This document shows, piece after piece, positions 9,144 through 17,735 of a DNA stretch of 64,000 bases. The notes below the pieces were generated by a model. The model was not told the origin of the DNA. It made no database searches and was given only the letters and a program-made list of their open reading frames with translations. This stretch comes from an uncultured Clostridium sp. Lineage in GTDB: Bacteria; Cyanobacteriota; Vampirovibrionia; Gastranaerophilales; Gastranaerophilaceae. Position numbers and translations under genes: made by a program. The stretch covers positions 1-64,000 of the forward strand of contig CAJMDF010000005.1 of assembly GCA_905212085.1 (NCBI GenBank). Direction: 5' to 3'. The stretch's first letter is position 1; the number at the start of each line of letters is the position of its first letter.

Positions 9144-9753
9144 CGTTAAATAACTTTCCGCTTTCAGCTACTACAGGTATTGCTCTGACTACACAGAAAA
9201 TAATAGCAGCCCAAGCAAATATCATTGTGATTATATGAAGCGTTGGTGTACCTTTCCAAAATTCCATTCCAGGAGTATTTACGGCAATTAGTAGTAAGAA
9301 TGCTAAAACTTTTGCAACAGCATAACTTATTCTCATAAATCTTGAAGCACAAATAAATTTACCCCAAGATGTTGATTGCATCGATTTTTCGCCAAACGCA
9401 GTCATCCCTTTAGATAGTGCAACACTTCTTATTCCATCTGTTGTAAAAGCTCTTGCTACACAAACTAATGGAAATAAAATGTTAATCCAGCCCATTACTG
9501 CAAATACTGTCCAATATGATACTTCTACAATTCTATCGCCTAATATGTCAAGCACTGATCCCCATTCTGAGGATTGATTTAGTTTTCTTGCCAAATAACC
9601 ATCAAGACCATCCATTGAAAAAGCTATTATTGTTAATATAAATGCAAGTATATATGACCAAGTAGTTTTTTCATAAAGCAATGCAATTGCTGCATATGCA
9701 ACAATTATTCTTGATACTGATACGATATTTGCAATATTATTTTTGATATTCAT
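9127..9753 (-). CDS. CDP-alcohol phosphatidyltransferase family (PgsA-like)
   Basis: A 208 aa integral membrane enzyme of the CDP-alcohol phosphatidyltransferase family. The full active-site pattern DG-x2-AR-x8-G-x3-D-x3-D is present at residues ~50-73, starting DGYLAR and ending with DILGD. Several hydrophobic segments follow. PgsA makes phosphatidylglycerol phosphate and is the most likely function, but the family also includes cardiolipin-, inositol- and serine-transferring enzymes, so I give no gene symbol. The start has a GGAGAG Shine-Dalgarno. It heads the overlapping trmL-nnrD group. Confidence 0.85.
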   Translation of the reverse strand: MNIKNNIANIVSVSRIIVAYAAIALLYEKTTWSYILAFILTIIAFSMDGLDGYLARKLNQSSEWGSVLDILGDRIVEVSYWTVFAVMGWINILFPLVCVARAFTTDGIRSVALSKGMTAFGEKSMQSTSWGKFICASRFMRISYAVAKVLAFLLLIAVNTPGMEFWKGTPTLHIITMIFAWAAIIFCVVRAIPVVAESGKLFNDGKQN

Positions 9754-9773
9754 TTGATGTCTCTCCGATATTA

Positions 9774-10772
9774 TTATTTTTTAGTTCTAGATAGAGCAAA
9801 ATTGACTTCATCAAGTTTTTTTACTTTATCTCCAAGCATTCTTTTTTCAGCTTCCTCTAAAATTTGAGTTACCATAAATCCATTATCACCGTCAGAACGA
9901 GCTTTTTTACCAGTAGCACAGCAACTTATAAAGTGTTGGCATTCAAGTTTTAGTGGTTCAATTTCTAAATAATCAAGTTTGATATTTTGCGAATTATCTT
10001 TCACAAAATTATCATAAATAACCAGTTTGTTTTCAGGAACAGTGTCATCTAAAATAGCAGTGGCTTTTGTTCCTCTTACAAGAAGTTGTACGTGTTTTCT
10101 CGGAGTAATCCAGCTTTCTGAGATATGTCCTATAACGCCGTCTTCAAATTGAATTCCAATATGAGTTATGTCCATAATTTCATTTTGATCAGAAGAACAG
10201 CCCATTGCAGATATAACATGTACAGGTTCTTTCCCTGTTACATAGCTAATCATTGATACATCATGCGGAGCTAAATCCCACATTACACTTCTGTCATTTT
10301 TAAAATAATTAACATTTAATCTGTCACTTTGTGCGTATATAATTTTACCTAATGCCCCTTCTTCAATAAGCATTTTTAAACGATTTACTGCAGGATGATA
10401 TAAAAGAAGGTGCCCTACCATTAAAACAAGACCTTTATCATGAGCTAATTGTGATAAATCTCTTGCTTCTGCAGCTACTGTTGAAATAGGTTTTTCTACA
10501 TAAACATTTTTCCCTGCTTCAAGCATAGCTTTTACCATTTTATAGTGTGTATGACTCGGAGTTACTACACATACACCTGTAATTTCTTTGCTGTTAATGA
10601 TGTCATGAAAATCTTTTGTAACTTTTACTCCTGGATATTGTTCGGTTACTTTTTTTAAATTTTCTTCATCAATATCACATACTGTATCAAGTACATTCAA
10701 ATTATAAAAATTGCGGACAATATTTCTTCCCCATACACCGCAGCCTATAACTGCTACTTTTTGTTCGTTCAT
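9774..10772 (-). CDS. Gfo/Idh/MocA-family NAD(P)-dependent oxidoreductase
   Basis: A 332 aa protein with an N-terminal Rossmann fold (VAVIGCGVWGRNIVRNF at residues ~6-22) and the family EKP motif in VYVEKPISTVAAEA (~93-106), where the Lys is the usual catalytic residue. The pattern DLAPHDVSMISYVTG (~166-180) resembles UDP-N-acetylglucosamine or UDP-GlcNAcA 3-dehydrogenases of the WlbA type. With a GT2 glycosyltransferase next to it and a phospholipid enzyme downstream, a role in making a nucleotide sugar for surface polysaccharide is plausible, but this is inference. The start has an AGGGAA Shine-Dalgarno. Confidence 0.85.
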   Translation of the reverse strand: MNEQKVAVIGCGVWGRNIVRNFYNLNVLDTVCDIDEENLKKVTEQYPGVKVTKDFHDIINSKEITGVCVVTPSHTHYKMVKAMLEAGKNVYVEKPISTVAAEARDLSQLAHDKGLVLMVGHLLLYHPAVNRLKMLIEEGALGKIIYAQSDRLNVNYFKNDRSVMWDLAPHDVSMISYVTGKEPVHVISAMGCSSDQNEIMDITHIGIQFEDGVIGHISESWITPRKHVQLLVRGTKATAILDDTVPENKLVIYDNFVKDNSQNIKLDYLEIEPLKLECQHFISCCATGKKARSDGDNGFMVTQILEEAEKRMLGDKVKKLDEVNFALSRTKK

Positions 10773-10899
10773 GTTAATTCCCTAATCTTCTTTTTCTCTC
10801 GTTATTTGTCTGTATACGCATGTAAGATATCAAAATATCCTACTTATATCATACTCTGCAAAGATTTTTTTGCAAATTTTTAAATAAATTTTTTACAAA

Positions 10900-11757
10900 T
10901 TATTGTTGCTGATTTTGAATGGAATTCAGTCTAATTTGGTGCATTTCTTCGCATCTTGAGAAGAATAATTCTTTATCAGCTTCCGGGAAATATTTAGAAA
11001 GTTTTTCCAAAAGAGGTTGTGGAAATGCTGAATATTTTGCCATTTGATCTAACATATCATCGTTAATAGGATAAATTGATCTGAAGTTTTTATAATATAT
11101 ACCTTTGCATTCTTCTTCTGCTCGTTGAGAATTTTCTTGTGCCTTTGTCCCCATTTTGTAAGTTACATATGTAGAATCAAAATATGCAGGTTTGTATCCT
11201 TTCATAATTATTCTCATAATAAAATCAAAATCAGACATAATTTTAAATTTTTCATCAAAATAATTTTCTTTTTCAATCATTGTTTTTTTGAAAAACATTG
11301 CTTGTCTTGCACAAGGCATAACTTGAAATGCGTTATGCATAGAAGGTGCAAATAAGAAAACAAAACCTTCAGGGTGTCTGCAGTATGCAGGTGCAAATGT
11401 GAAATCTGCATTATTTGTTTCCATAATATTTACAATGTCATATATGGAAGTAATATCATGTATAAAATCATCACAGCTTAAAAAAGTTACATATTTCCCT
11501 TTTGCTCTCATAACCCCTTTATTGTATGCATTAAATTTACCCGTATCTTTTTCTGAGAAAAATTTAAAAAAGCCTTTGTTTTTGTAATTTTTTAACATTT
11601 CAATGGTACCGTCATTTGAAGCTTTATCAATGACTAGGTGTTCTATATTCGGGTATGTTTGTAAATCCAGCAGAGAAATAAGTAAGTTAAAATCGTCTGC
11701 CAAATTATTTTCAAGTAAGTTATAAGTTGGTGTGATTATAGTAACAAAAGGTTCCAT
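10900..11757 (-). CDS. Family 2 glycosyltransferase
   Basis: A 285 aa GT-A fold glycosyltransferase. It starts FVTIITPTYNLLENN (residues ~4-18). ASNDGT (~62) and GKYVTFLSCDDFIHD (~87-101) follow, where CDD takes the place of the D-x-D metal motif. SDFDFIMRII (~175) resembles the second conserved acidic region. There is no membrane segment, so it acts at the cytoplasmic face. The start has a TAAGGAG Shine-Dalgarno. Donor and acceptor sugars cannot be read from sequence. Confidence 0.88.
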   Translation of the reverse strand: MEPFVTIITPTYNLLENNLADDFNLLISLLDLQTYPNIEHLVIDKASNDGTIEMLKNYKNKGFFKFFSEKDTGKFNAYNKGVMRAKGKYVTFLSCDDFIHDITSIYDIVNIMETNNADFTFAPAYCRHPEGFVFLFAPSMHNAFQVMPCARQAMFFKKTMIEKENYFDEKFKIMSDFDFIMRIIMKGYKPAYFDSTYVTYKMGTKAQENSQRAEEECKGIYYKNFRSIYPINDDMLDQMAKYSAFPQPLLEKLSKYFPEADKELFFSRCEEMHQIRLNSIQNQQQ

Positions 11758-11927
11758 TTTTACTCCTTACATATTCTTGTTAATTACTTTAAATATAGCA
11801 TAAATCAGCATTTTTGACGAATTGTTACGAGATGTAAATTCTATGTAAAAAAATACGGTAAAAAAGTTGATTATGAGTTTAAATGTATGTATCTGCGAAG
11901 TGTTTATTAAGAGTATAGGAGGTTATT

Positions 11928-12359
11928 ATGAGTCAGTATGGTCAGTATACGTCTGTTTCTCCTGCCGAAGTTGGATTGATGACAGGAATAATCGGTGCAG
12001 GTATCGGATATACCTTAGCTCCAAGGAAATATAATCTTGAGCAGCTTTTAACTCAAAAACCTGATGTATTTGAAAAATCTATTCCTCAAAAATATTTGGG
12101 TAAAGCAACAGAACCTCAAAAAAATGCTCATAAGTTGTTAGTTGATGCAAGGAAATCAATTTTGGAAGCATCAAAAACAAATACAGCTGAAGCAAAATTG
12201 GCGGAATTAATTCGTACTCCAAAATTAGAAAATGCTTATAAAGCTATAAAAAGTTTTTTACCTAAAGCAAGAGTGCAAACAGCTATTGTCTTAGGTGTCG
12301 TAGGTGGTTTTATAGGAGCATTATCTAAAATAATTTTCTTTGGAGATAAAAATCATTAG
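11928..12359 (+). CDS. Hypothetical protein with two hydrophobic segments
   Basis: A 143 aa protein with a strong TAGGAGG Shine-Dalgarno. A Gly-rich hydrophobic stretch near residues 13-31 (EVGLMTGIIGAGIGYTLAP) and another near 115-136 (AIVLGVVGGFIGALSKIIF) enclose a Lys/Ala-rich helical region. It is likely a small membrane protein with both ends on the same side. The layout resembles the C-terminal part of the 270 aa protein at 17.7-18.5 kb. Its 3' end overlaps the convergent dacB by 4 bp. Family not recognised. Confidence 0.7.
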   Translation: MSQYGQYTSVSPAEVGLMTGIIGAGIGYTLAPRKYNLEQLLTQKPDVFEKSIPQKYLGKATEPQKNAHKLLVDARKSILEASKTNTAEAKLAELIRTPKLENAYKAIKSFLPKARVQTAIVLGVVGGFIGALSKIIFFGDKNH

Positions 12360-13705
12360 TAGGAAGTGTAAATATCTCTAATGATATATTCTTCAAGAGA
12401 TTTTTTATCATTTGATTTTGTTTTAGGATCATTAATCATAATATCGAAAGCATAAGTTTTACCGCTTCTTGAAGTTATATATCCTGCGATTCCGCTTACA
12501 TCTGATAAAGTTCCTGTTTTAGCTTTCAGATTATCTTTAAAGTATAACATCCTATTTTTTAGAGTGCCTTCACCTGCTGTAGGCATTGAATTCTTTAACA
12601 CTTCGTTTTTGGATTGTTTAACAAGATAATCTGTCATAAAATCAGTTGTGATTATGTTGTTTTTTGAAACTCCACTTCCATCCACAATTTTAATATCCTT
12701 AGCATCTATGTCTATTTTTTTGAAATAAGCATTAATCATTTCTTGAGAATGTTGGAGTGAGCCTGTGTTGTTTACAAATTTTGCGCCTGCTAATTTGAAT
12801 ACTGTTTCTGCCACAAAGTTATTACTATCCATTAATATTGCTTTAACAGCCTGTGATATAGGGTGTTTTACTTCAGCAACAAGATAAATATTTGAGGAAG
12901 GTGTTTTCTTTTGCGGGAAACTTCCATAATAATCCATTTTCGCAGATTTTATAGCATCTTCAAGTCTTAGTATAAAGTATCTTTTAGGATTATTTATAGG
13001 GATTTCTTCTGTAATTTGTTTGTTTATCGTTCCCGCAACATTTAAAATATTCGGAGCAATGCTGTTATTTCTGTTTAATTCAATATCATTTTCTTTGCCT
13101 GTTGTAACAAGATTCATAAATGTTATAGGATAGAATTTTGTTGTATAAATTTGAGCAGGTGAACCTAATGTTGTTGGTGAAATAATAATACTCAGTAAAT
13201 TTTTATCAATATTGTAAGAACTGTATTTTGGCATTAGTGGATTTAAGTCATCATCCCATTGCCAACCTTCACCCCATTCTGTTTTGTCAAAAATATAATC
13301 ATCTATATAAATAATTTTTGGTGAAATTATTTTTTTCTCTTTTACAGCTTTTTCCATTAAGGAATTTAGTCCTGCTGAAGTTAAAAAAGGATCTGCTCCA
13401 AGTTTTAAATATAAATCATTGTTTGTTGTTTTATATAATTTTGTAGAAAATTCATAGTTATCACCAAGTGTATCAAGAGATGCTCCAAGTGTAATTAGTT
13501 TTAATGTAGAAGCAGGCATAGTCGGTTGTTTGTCATTTAATTTATAAACAATTTTCCCTGTATCTGTATCTTTTACTGATATAGATACTGCACCTTTATT
13601 AATTTCAGATTGAGAAATTGTTTTATCAATAGCTGCTGAATAACTTTTTGCTTGAGTTGTTGTTATTAAAAGTAGTGTAATTAAAATATTAAATAATTTT
13701 TTCAT
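12356..13705 (-). CDS. dacB: D-alanyl-D-alanine carboxypeptidase/endopeptidase, PBP4 family
   Basis: A 449 aa peptidase S13 (class C low-molecular-mass PBP) acting on peptidoglycan cross-links in the periplasm. An N-terminal signal peptide (MKKLFNILITLLLITTTQA) is followed by the SxxK motif STLK at residues 66-69. The SxN-region motif DGSGVSKNN is near 345 and the KTG box, KTGTLSD, near 395. The large insert between the first two motifs, typical of PBP4, is present. Its ATG overlaps the stop of the upstream amidase gene as ATGA, so it belongs to the acyltransferase-amidase-dacB operon. Confidence 0.93.
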   Translation of the reverse strand: MKKLFNILITLLLITTTQAKSYSAAIDKTISQSEINKGAVSISVKDTDTGKIVYKLNDKQPTMPASTLKLITLGASLDTLGDNYEFSTKLYKTTNNDLYLKLGADPFLTSAGLNSLMEKAVKEKKIISPKIIYIDDYIFDKTEWGEGWQWDDDLNPLMPKYSSYNIDKNLLSIIISPTTLGSPAQIYTTKFYPITFMNLVTTGKENDIELNRNNSIAPNILNVAGTINKQITEEIPINNPKRYFILRLEDAIKSAKMDYYGSFPQKKTPSSNIYLVAEVKHPISQAVKAILMDSNNFVAETVFKLAGAKFVNNTGSLQHSQEMINAYFKKIDIDAKDIKIVDGSGVSKNNIITTDFMTDYLVKQSKNEVLKNSMPTAGEGTLKNRMLYFKDNLKAKTGTLSDVSGIAGYITSRSGKTYAFDIMINDPKTKSNDKKSLEEYIIRDIYTSY

Positions 13706-14520
13706 ACTTTTTTAACCTCGTAAGTTTTTCTAATATCATTAATGCAAGTGCACTTATTTCTGAATTCATACATCTCATTAAAGTTTAAATTAGCATTCAT
13801 TGCGCCTTCTTTTTGGTCTTTAATTTCAGCTAAAGAATCTCCTTTATAGTCAATAATTCTTGAATGTCCGATATTCCATTCCCCGTCTTCTATGTATCCA
13901 GATTGAGTTAATGCAATCATAAATGCTTGATTTTCAACTGCTCTGCATCTTGTCATGCATTCCCACGGAATTGGCTTTTTTAATCCCCAAGCCGCGCAAT
14001 TTACTAATAAGTCTGCTCCTGCTTTTCTGTATGCTCTGAAAATTTCAGGAAATCTTATGTCATAGCAAATTGTGAGTCCTGTATTTATGCCTTCAATATT
14101 TACCATAACAGGAGATTCTCCTACTTCTACAAATTTCCCTTCATCAGATCCGTAATATGAAAATAAGTGGTTTTTTGAATATGTTGTAACAAGTTCTCCA
14201 TTTCTGTTTATTACAGGGCAGGTATTAAAGTAGTGCTCATTTTCTTTTGAAATAAAACTGCCGCCAATAATCCAAGTTTTATATTTTTTTGCAATTTCTG
14301 ATAGAAAATTTATAGTTTCACTGTTATTTATTTCTTCTGCACTTTCTCTAAAATGCTTTGGTGACCAGCCTACAGTCCATACTTCAGGCAGAACTATAAT
14401 ATCGATGCCTGTTTTTATATCTCTTTCTACAAGCATATTAACTTTATCAAAGTTTGCTTTTTTATCCCCAATTTTAGAACACATCTGAATCGCAGATATG
14501 TTTAATGTTTTTTGTCCCAT
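13702..14520 (-). CDS. Carbon-nitrogen hydrolase (nitrilase superfamily)
   Basis: A 272 aa nitrilase-fold amidase. The catalytic triad is visible: Glu in LPEVW (Glu46), Lys in TYSKNHLF (~118) and Cys in GLTICYDIRFPE (~154). The overall pattern is closest to omega-amidase/Nit2-type enzymes that hydrolyse alpha-keto-acid amides in metabolite repair, although neighbours hint at envelope work. It overlaps the upstream acyltransferase gene by 19 bp and dacB downstream by 4 bp. The exact substrate cannot be assigned. Confidence 0.88.
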   Translation of the reverse strand: MGQKTLNISAIQMCSKIGDKKANFDKVNMLVERDIKTGIDIIVLPEVWTVGWSPKHFRESAEEINNSETINFLSEIAKKYKTWIIGGSFISKENEHYFNTCPVINRNGELVTTYSKNHLFSYYGSDEGKFVEVGESPVMVNIEGINTGLTICYDIRFPEIFRAYRKAGADLLVNCAAWGLKKPIPWECMTRCRAVENQAFMIALTQSGYIEDGEWNIGHSRIIDYKGDSLAEIKDQKEGAMNANLNFNEMYEFRNKCTCINDIRKTYEVKKV

Positions 14521-15182
14521 AATTTTTGTTTTTTTGCCTCGTTATATATTTCAGGAGCTTTTGCTTCCAAATCAAGTAATTGTGTGCGGATATTTTCTCT
14601 AGCTTCAATTAATTCATCGTTTGTAGCATTTTCTTTCACGTAGATAGGCTTTCCATATAGGTTTAATATATTACAAAAACCAAGTGGTGTTTTCATTTTA
14701 TCCCAAGATGGAAGATTTATGAATGTTTTTTGTGGAGAATACCAATGAGCAGGTACTATTGGCGCACCTGACATTTGAGCCAGTTTAACTGCTCCGTTTT
14801 TAACTTTGTGTAAAGGTCCTTGAGGTCCGTCTACCATGATTCCTACACATTCACCGTTTTTAAGTCTTGAAAGCATTTGCATAGTAGATTCAACAGCCCC
14901 TTTTTTGCCAGAAGATCCTCTAACTACTTTAAATCCCCATTTTTCTACAGCTCTTGCTACAACTTCTCCATCAATTGAGTTGCTGACTAGAATACTAGTA
15001 TTTGCTTTATCTTCTAGTCCGTGAACTAAAAATTGATTAGCGTGCCACATTGCGTAAATACAAGGTTTCAAGTTTGGGTTATTGTATTCTTGTACATTTG
15101 TGAATATTTCTTGAAATCTCATCAATCTATAGGCAGTATTCGCTAAAAAATCTATATTGCTGTCATTAATTAATCTTACCAT
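14502..15182 (-). CDS. DUF374 lysophospholipid acyltransferase-like protein
   Basis: A 226 aa member of the DUF374 branch of LPLAT acyltransferases, often linked to lipid A or outer-membrane lipid synthesis. The H-x(4)-D box of ordinary LPLATs is not obvious; MWHANQFLV (~44-52) and VDGPQGPLHKVKNGAVKLAQ (~117-136) are the family landmarks. It heads an overlapping operon with the amidase and dacB. No Shine-Dalgarno is present; TGA-TATAAT lies six bases before ATG, so the transcript is predicted to be leaderless. Confidence 0.85.
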   Translation of the reverse strand: MVRLINDSNIDFLANTAYRLMRFQEIFTNVQEYNNPNLKPCIYAMWHANQFLVHGLEDKANTSILVSNSIDGEVVARAVEKWGFKVVRGSSGKKGAVESTMQMLSRLKNGECVGIMVDGPQGPLHKVKNGAVKLAQMSGAPIVPAHWYSPQKTFINLPSWDKMKTPLGFCNILNLYGKPIYVKENATNDELIEARENIRTQLLDLEAKAPEIYNEAKKQKLWDKKH

Positions 15183-15188
15183 GCTTTG

Positions 15189-15197
15189 ATTATATCA
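15189..15197 (-). promoter_or_regulatory. Extended -10 promoter, leaderless acyltransferase gene
   Basis: On the minus strand TGA-TATAAT is followed by CAAAGC and then ATG at 15182. The six-base gap puts the likely transcription start on the start codon. It is back to back with the prepilin 1 promoter. Confidence 0.6.
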
Positions 15198-15205
15198 TAG
15201 TTATG

Positions 15206-15234
15206 TTGAAATGTTTATTAAAACTTGTTATACT
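15206..15234 (+). promoter_or_regulatory. Promoter of prepilin 1
   Basis: TTGAAA at 15206-15211, a 17-base spacer and TATACT at 15229-15234. This is close to sigma70 consensus and lies 28 bases before the prepilin ATG, with AAAGGAG between them. Transcription and initiation signals therefore look intact. Confidence 0.7.
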
Positions 15235-15262
15235 AAAAATACAATTAAGAAAGGAGCTATAG

Positions 15263-16173
15263 ATGAAAAGATTTAAGGCAAAACAGTCACAAAAATCTTG
15301 TAAATTTGCCGATAATTGTGTTGATTTGTTTCCTGACGTAGTTATCGGGGGGGGGGCAACTTAAGGCTTTCTATACAAGGGTTTCGATGGGTTGAAAAAG
15401 AAACAAAAAAATCTTATAGTGGTGATATAAAACATCACTATAAGGGTAAAAAAGGATTTACATTAGCAGAAGTTTTGATAACCTTAGGAATAATAGGTGT
15501 TGTTGCAGCTTTTACAATGCCAGCATTAATTGTAAATCATCAAAAACAGGTGGCTGTTGCTGCTGTAAAAAAGGCATATTCCATTTTAAATCAAGCATTA
15601 AATATGGCATTGCAGGAAAATGAACTTGATATGCTTCCATATGAAAATTGGGGAAGTCATCCTGACTTATTTATGGAAAAATATATGAATAAATACCTCA
15701 ATGTTACAGGTATTTGTAATTCTCAAGCGGAATGTTACGGGGATGATGCAATATATTATTTAAAAGGTGATGAAATATACAATGAAATAAAATATATAGT
15801 AAAACTTGCAGATGGCAGTTATTTAGGTGCTCAAGGAGTGGGGAATGGTGGTGTTTATTTTTGGTATGATTATAACGGTAGAAAAAGACCTAATACAGTA
15901 GGGAAAGATATATTTTTATATTATTATTATCCAACAATATTAGCGCTAGATCCTGACAAAGATCCTTATGTACAAGCTTTATTTAAAACTCCAAGTAAAG
16001 ATGCAATATATGCAGGTTTTAAACAATATATTCCAGGAATAGCTTTGGATAGAAGTGGTATGATTAATTCAAATTATGGATGTACTAAAAAGGGGATATA
16101 TAGTTACACAGGTTCTATGTGTTCAACTTTAATTCTGTTGGATGGAAAGATTTCAAAAGATTATCCTTGGTAA
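15263..16173 (+). CDS. Type IV prepilin-like protein, frame broken at G10 tract (prepilin 1)
   Basis: ATG 15263 follows AAAGGAG and encodes a leader starting MKRFKAKQSQKSC. After 28 codons comes a run of ten G (15347-15356), and this frame stops at TAA 15362 after 33 residues. The pilin frame is one base off: it continues through NLRLSIQGFRWVEKE to the prepilin peptidase site G/FTLAEVLITLGIIGVV and ends IS-KDYPW at 16173. With one extra base (or two fewer) the product is 303 aa with a leader of ~65 residues, far longer than ordinary prepilin leaders. No ATG, GTG or TTG lies between tract and cleavage site, so internal initiation cannot rescue it. The C-terminal half has PNTVGKDIF and a Cys pair as in the other prepilins here. 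Likely exported by a type IV pilus or type II secretion-like machine. Confidence 0.85.
15347..15356 (+). repeat. G10 homopolymer in prepilin 1 leader
   Basis: Ten consecutive G, flanked as ATC-G10-CAACTTAAGGCTTTCT. The flank resembles those at the other three prepilins. Eleven or eight G would join the leader to the pilin frame; nine G gives a stop after 12 more codons. Confidence 0.9.
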
Positions 16174-16190
16174 TAAGTTTGTTGTAAAAA

Positions 16191-16880
16191 TTATTTTTTA
16201 CAACAAGTTGTATTAAAAATATTCCTGTCTATTTCATTAAAGTTTTTTATAATTTGTGATACGGCAGGAATTTTTTTGTACAAATCTTCACTTTCCATTG
16301 ATGCTATTGCAATAATTTTTCCTATACCTGCATTTTTTGCAGCTTCTATTCCTGATACAGCATCTTCTACAACTATACATTCTTCAGGTTTAAGGTTTAA
16401 TTTTTCAGCCGCTTTTATGTAAATATCAGGAGCAGGTTTGCCTGGAATTGTTCCGTCTGCATATACAATTTTATCTATATCAAACCATTTCGCAAGTTTA
16501 AATTCTTCGATATAAAAGTCTACGTTATCTTTTTCAGACATTGTAGCTATTGTGTGCGGTATATTATTTTCTTGTAAATAGTCTAAAAATTCAATAGCAC
16601 CAGGGGCAAGTTTTGTATTTTCAGAATCTTTTCTGCACATATCGCGATATACAGCTTCTTTTTCTTTAGCAAAAGATTCGACTAATTCGGGAGATGGCTT
16701 TTTACCTATAAGATATGCGATAATATCTTCATTTGTTCTGCCAAACATATAATCGCGCATTTCTTCATCTGTGAAAGCGTGATCTCTTAATCTTTTAGAG
16801 AATTCTCTCCATGCTTCTTGGTGTTTTTCTGAATCAAAAAATAATGTGCCGTTAAAATCGAAAATTATACCTTTGTACAT
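16191..16880 (-). CDS. HAD-superfamily phosphatase, beta-phosphoglucomutase-like
   Basis: A 229 aa HAD hydrolase. Motif I is FDFNGTLF at residues 7-14, with Asn in place of the second Asp found in most HAD phosphatases (D-x-D). Phosphoglucomutases and many phosphatases use that second Asp as acid/base, so this is worth noting. Motif II is ATMSEKDN (~110), motif III Lys is in PGKPAPDIY (~147-155), and motif IV is VVEDAVSGIEAA (~170-181). The cap helices after motif I match the beta-PGM group. Substrate unknown. It ends 17 bp from prepilin 1, convergent. Confidence 0.82.
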   Translation of the reverse strand: MYKGIIFDFNGTLFFDSEKHQEAWREFSKRLRDHAFTDEEMRDYMFGRTNEDIIAYLIGKKPSPELVESFAKEKEAVYRDMCRKDSENTKLAPGAIEFLDYLQENNIPHTIATMSEKDNVDFYIEEFKLAKWFDIDKIVYADGTIPGKPAPDIYIKAAEKLNLKPEECIVVEDAVSGIEAAKNAGIGKIIAIASMESEDLYKKIPAVSQIIKNFNEIDRNIFNTTCCKK

Positions 16881-16887
16881 AATGCCT

Positions 16888-17511
16888 CTACATTTGCTCT
16901 TGTATTAATTTATTATAGTATTCAATATATGTTTTAGCTGATTTTTCTTTATTTAGTTGTTTGTATACATATGCTAAGTTGTAATGAAAATCAGGTACTG
17001 TATTTTTAAGGTCAATCGCAGTAAGCAGTTCAAATTTAGCTTTACTGTATTTCCCTAGTTTAATATATGCACAAGCAAGATTGTAATGTGCATATGGATA
17101 TTCCGGTTTTAATTTGATAACTTTTTTATATTGCTCGATAGCCATATTAGGGCGTCCGTCTTGAAGATAGATGTTGCCTAAATTGTAATAAGCTTTGTAA
17201 TATTTATCATCAAGTTCAATTGCTTTGTTATACATGAAAACCGCTTCATCAATTTTCCCTTGATCCTGTAGAATATTGCCTAGTAAAAGCCAATTTTGAG
17301 CGGATCTTTCGTTCTCAGGAATTGTTAAAAATAAGTTGAAGGCACTTTTAATATCATTTTCTGCATAAAAAATATTTGCTTGATTTGATATGTTTTGGTA
17401 TTGCTCAGATTGAACAAATTTAGGAGCTTCTTTTGCCTTTGGTAATGAAAATGCTAAAGTGCAATTTGAGCTTATTAATAAAATTGATAATAAATATATA
17501 AATCTTTTCAT
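16888..17511 (-). CDS. TPR-repeat protein with signal peptide
   Basis: A 207 aa exported protein. The first ~20 residues form a signal peptide (MKRFIYLLSILLISSNCTLA). About four tetratricopeptide repeats follow from residue ~45, including AYYNLGNIYLQDGRPNMAIE and AHYNLACAYIKLGKYSKAKF with canonical W/Y-x2-LG/A spacing. TPR modules bind partner proteins, so this could be a periplasmic scaffold for envelope or pilus assembly. The gene is 8 bp upstream of the HAD phosphatase gene, in the same direction. Confidence 0.85.
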   Translation of the reverse strand: MKRFIYLLSILLISSNCTLAFSLPKAKEAPKFVQSEQYQNISNQANIFYAENDIKSAFNLFLTIPENERSAQNWLLLGNILQDQGKIDEAVFMYNKAIELDDKYYKAYYNLGNIYLQDGRPNMAIEQYKKVIKLKPEYPYAHYNLACAYIKLGKYSKAKFELLTAIDLKNTVPDFHYNLAYVYKQLNKEKSAKTYIEYYNKLIQEQM

Positions 17512-17597
17512 AAGAGGATTATAAAATAAATTAAAAAAAATATCCAGAAAAATTTGACTTTATTTTTAAATATTCCATAATGTCATTGATGTCTCTT

Positions 17598-17638
17598 TTA
17601 CTGATTTAATACCCGCATCTTAACTCCTTGGTGCGGGT
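17598..17638 (-). other. Hairpin with possible six-codon leader ORF
   Basis: On the minus strand, ACCCGCA and TGCGGGT form a 7-bp stem whose loop and 3' arm hold AAGGAG, TTAAG and an ATG, giving MRVLNQ and then TAA. It lies ~90 bp before the TPR gene at 17511. A start site sequestered in a hairpin could be a regulatory leader. On the plus strand the same hairpin is followed by a weak T-rich stretch, so a terminator is the alternative. Low confidence. Confidence 0.25.
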
Positions 17639-17651
17639 GTTCCTTTTGTTT

Positions 17652-17690
17652 GAAAAAATAAAAGAGGTTGAATAATTTTTTTCAACCTCT
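17652..17690 (-). terminator. Intrinsic terminator
   Basis: Stem AGAGGTTGAA/TTCAACCTCT followed on the minus strand by a T-rich run. It lies downstream of the 270 aa gene and separates it from the TPR gene. Confidence 0.75.
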
Positions 17691-17735
17691 ACACACACTT
17701 TACACACTATATACATATATACATATATACTTTTT

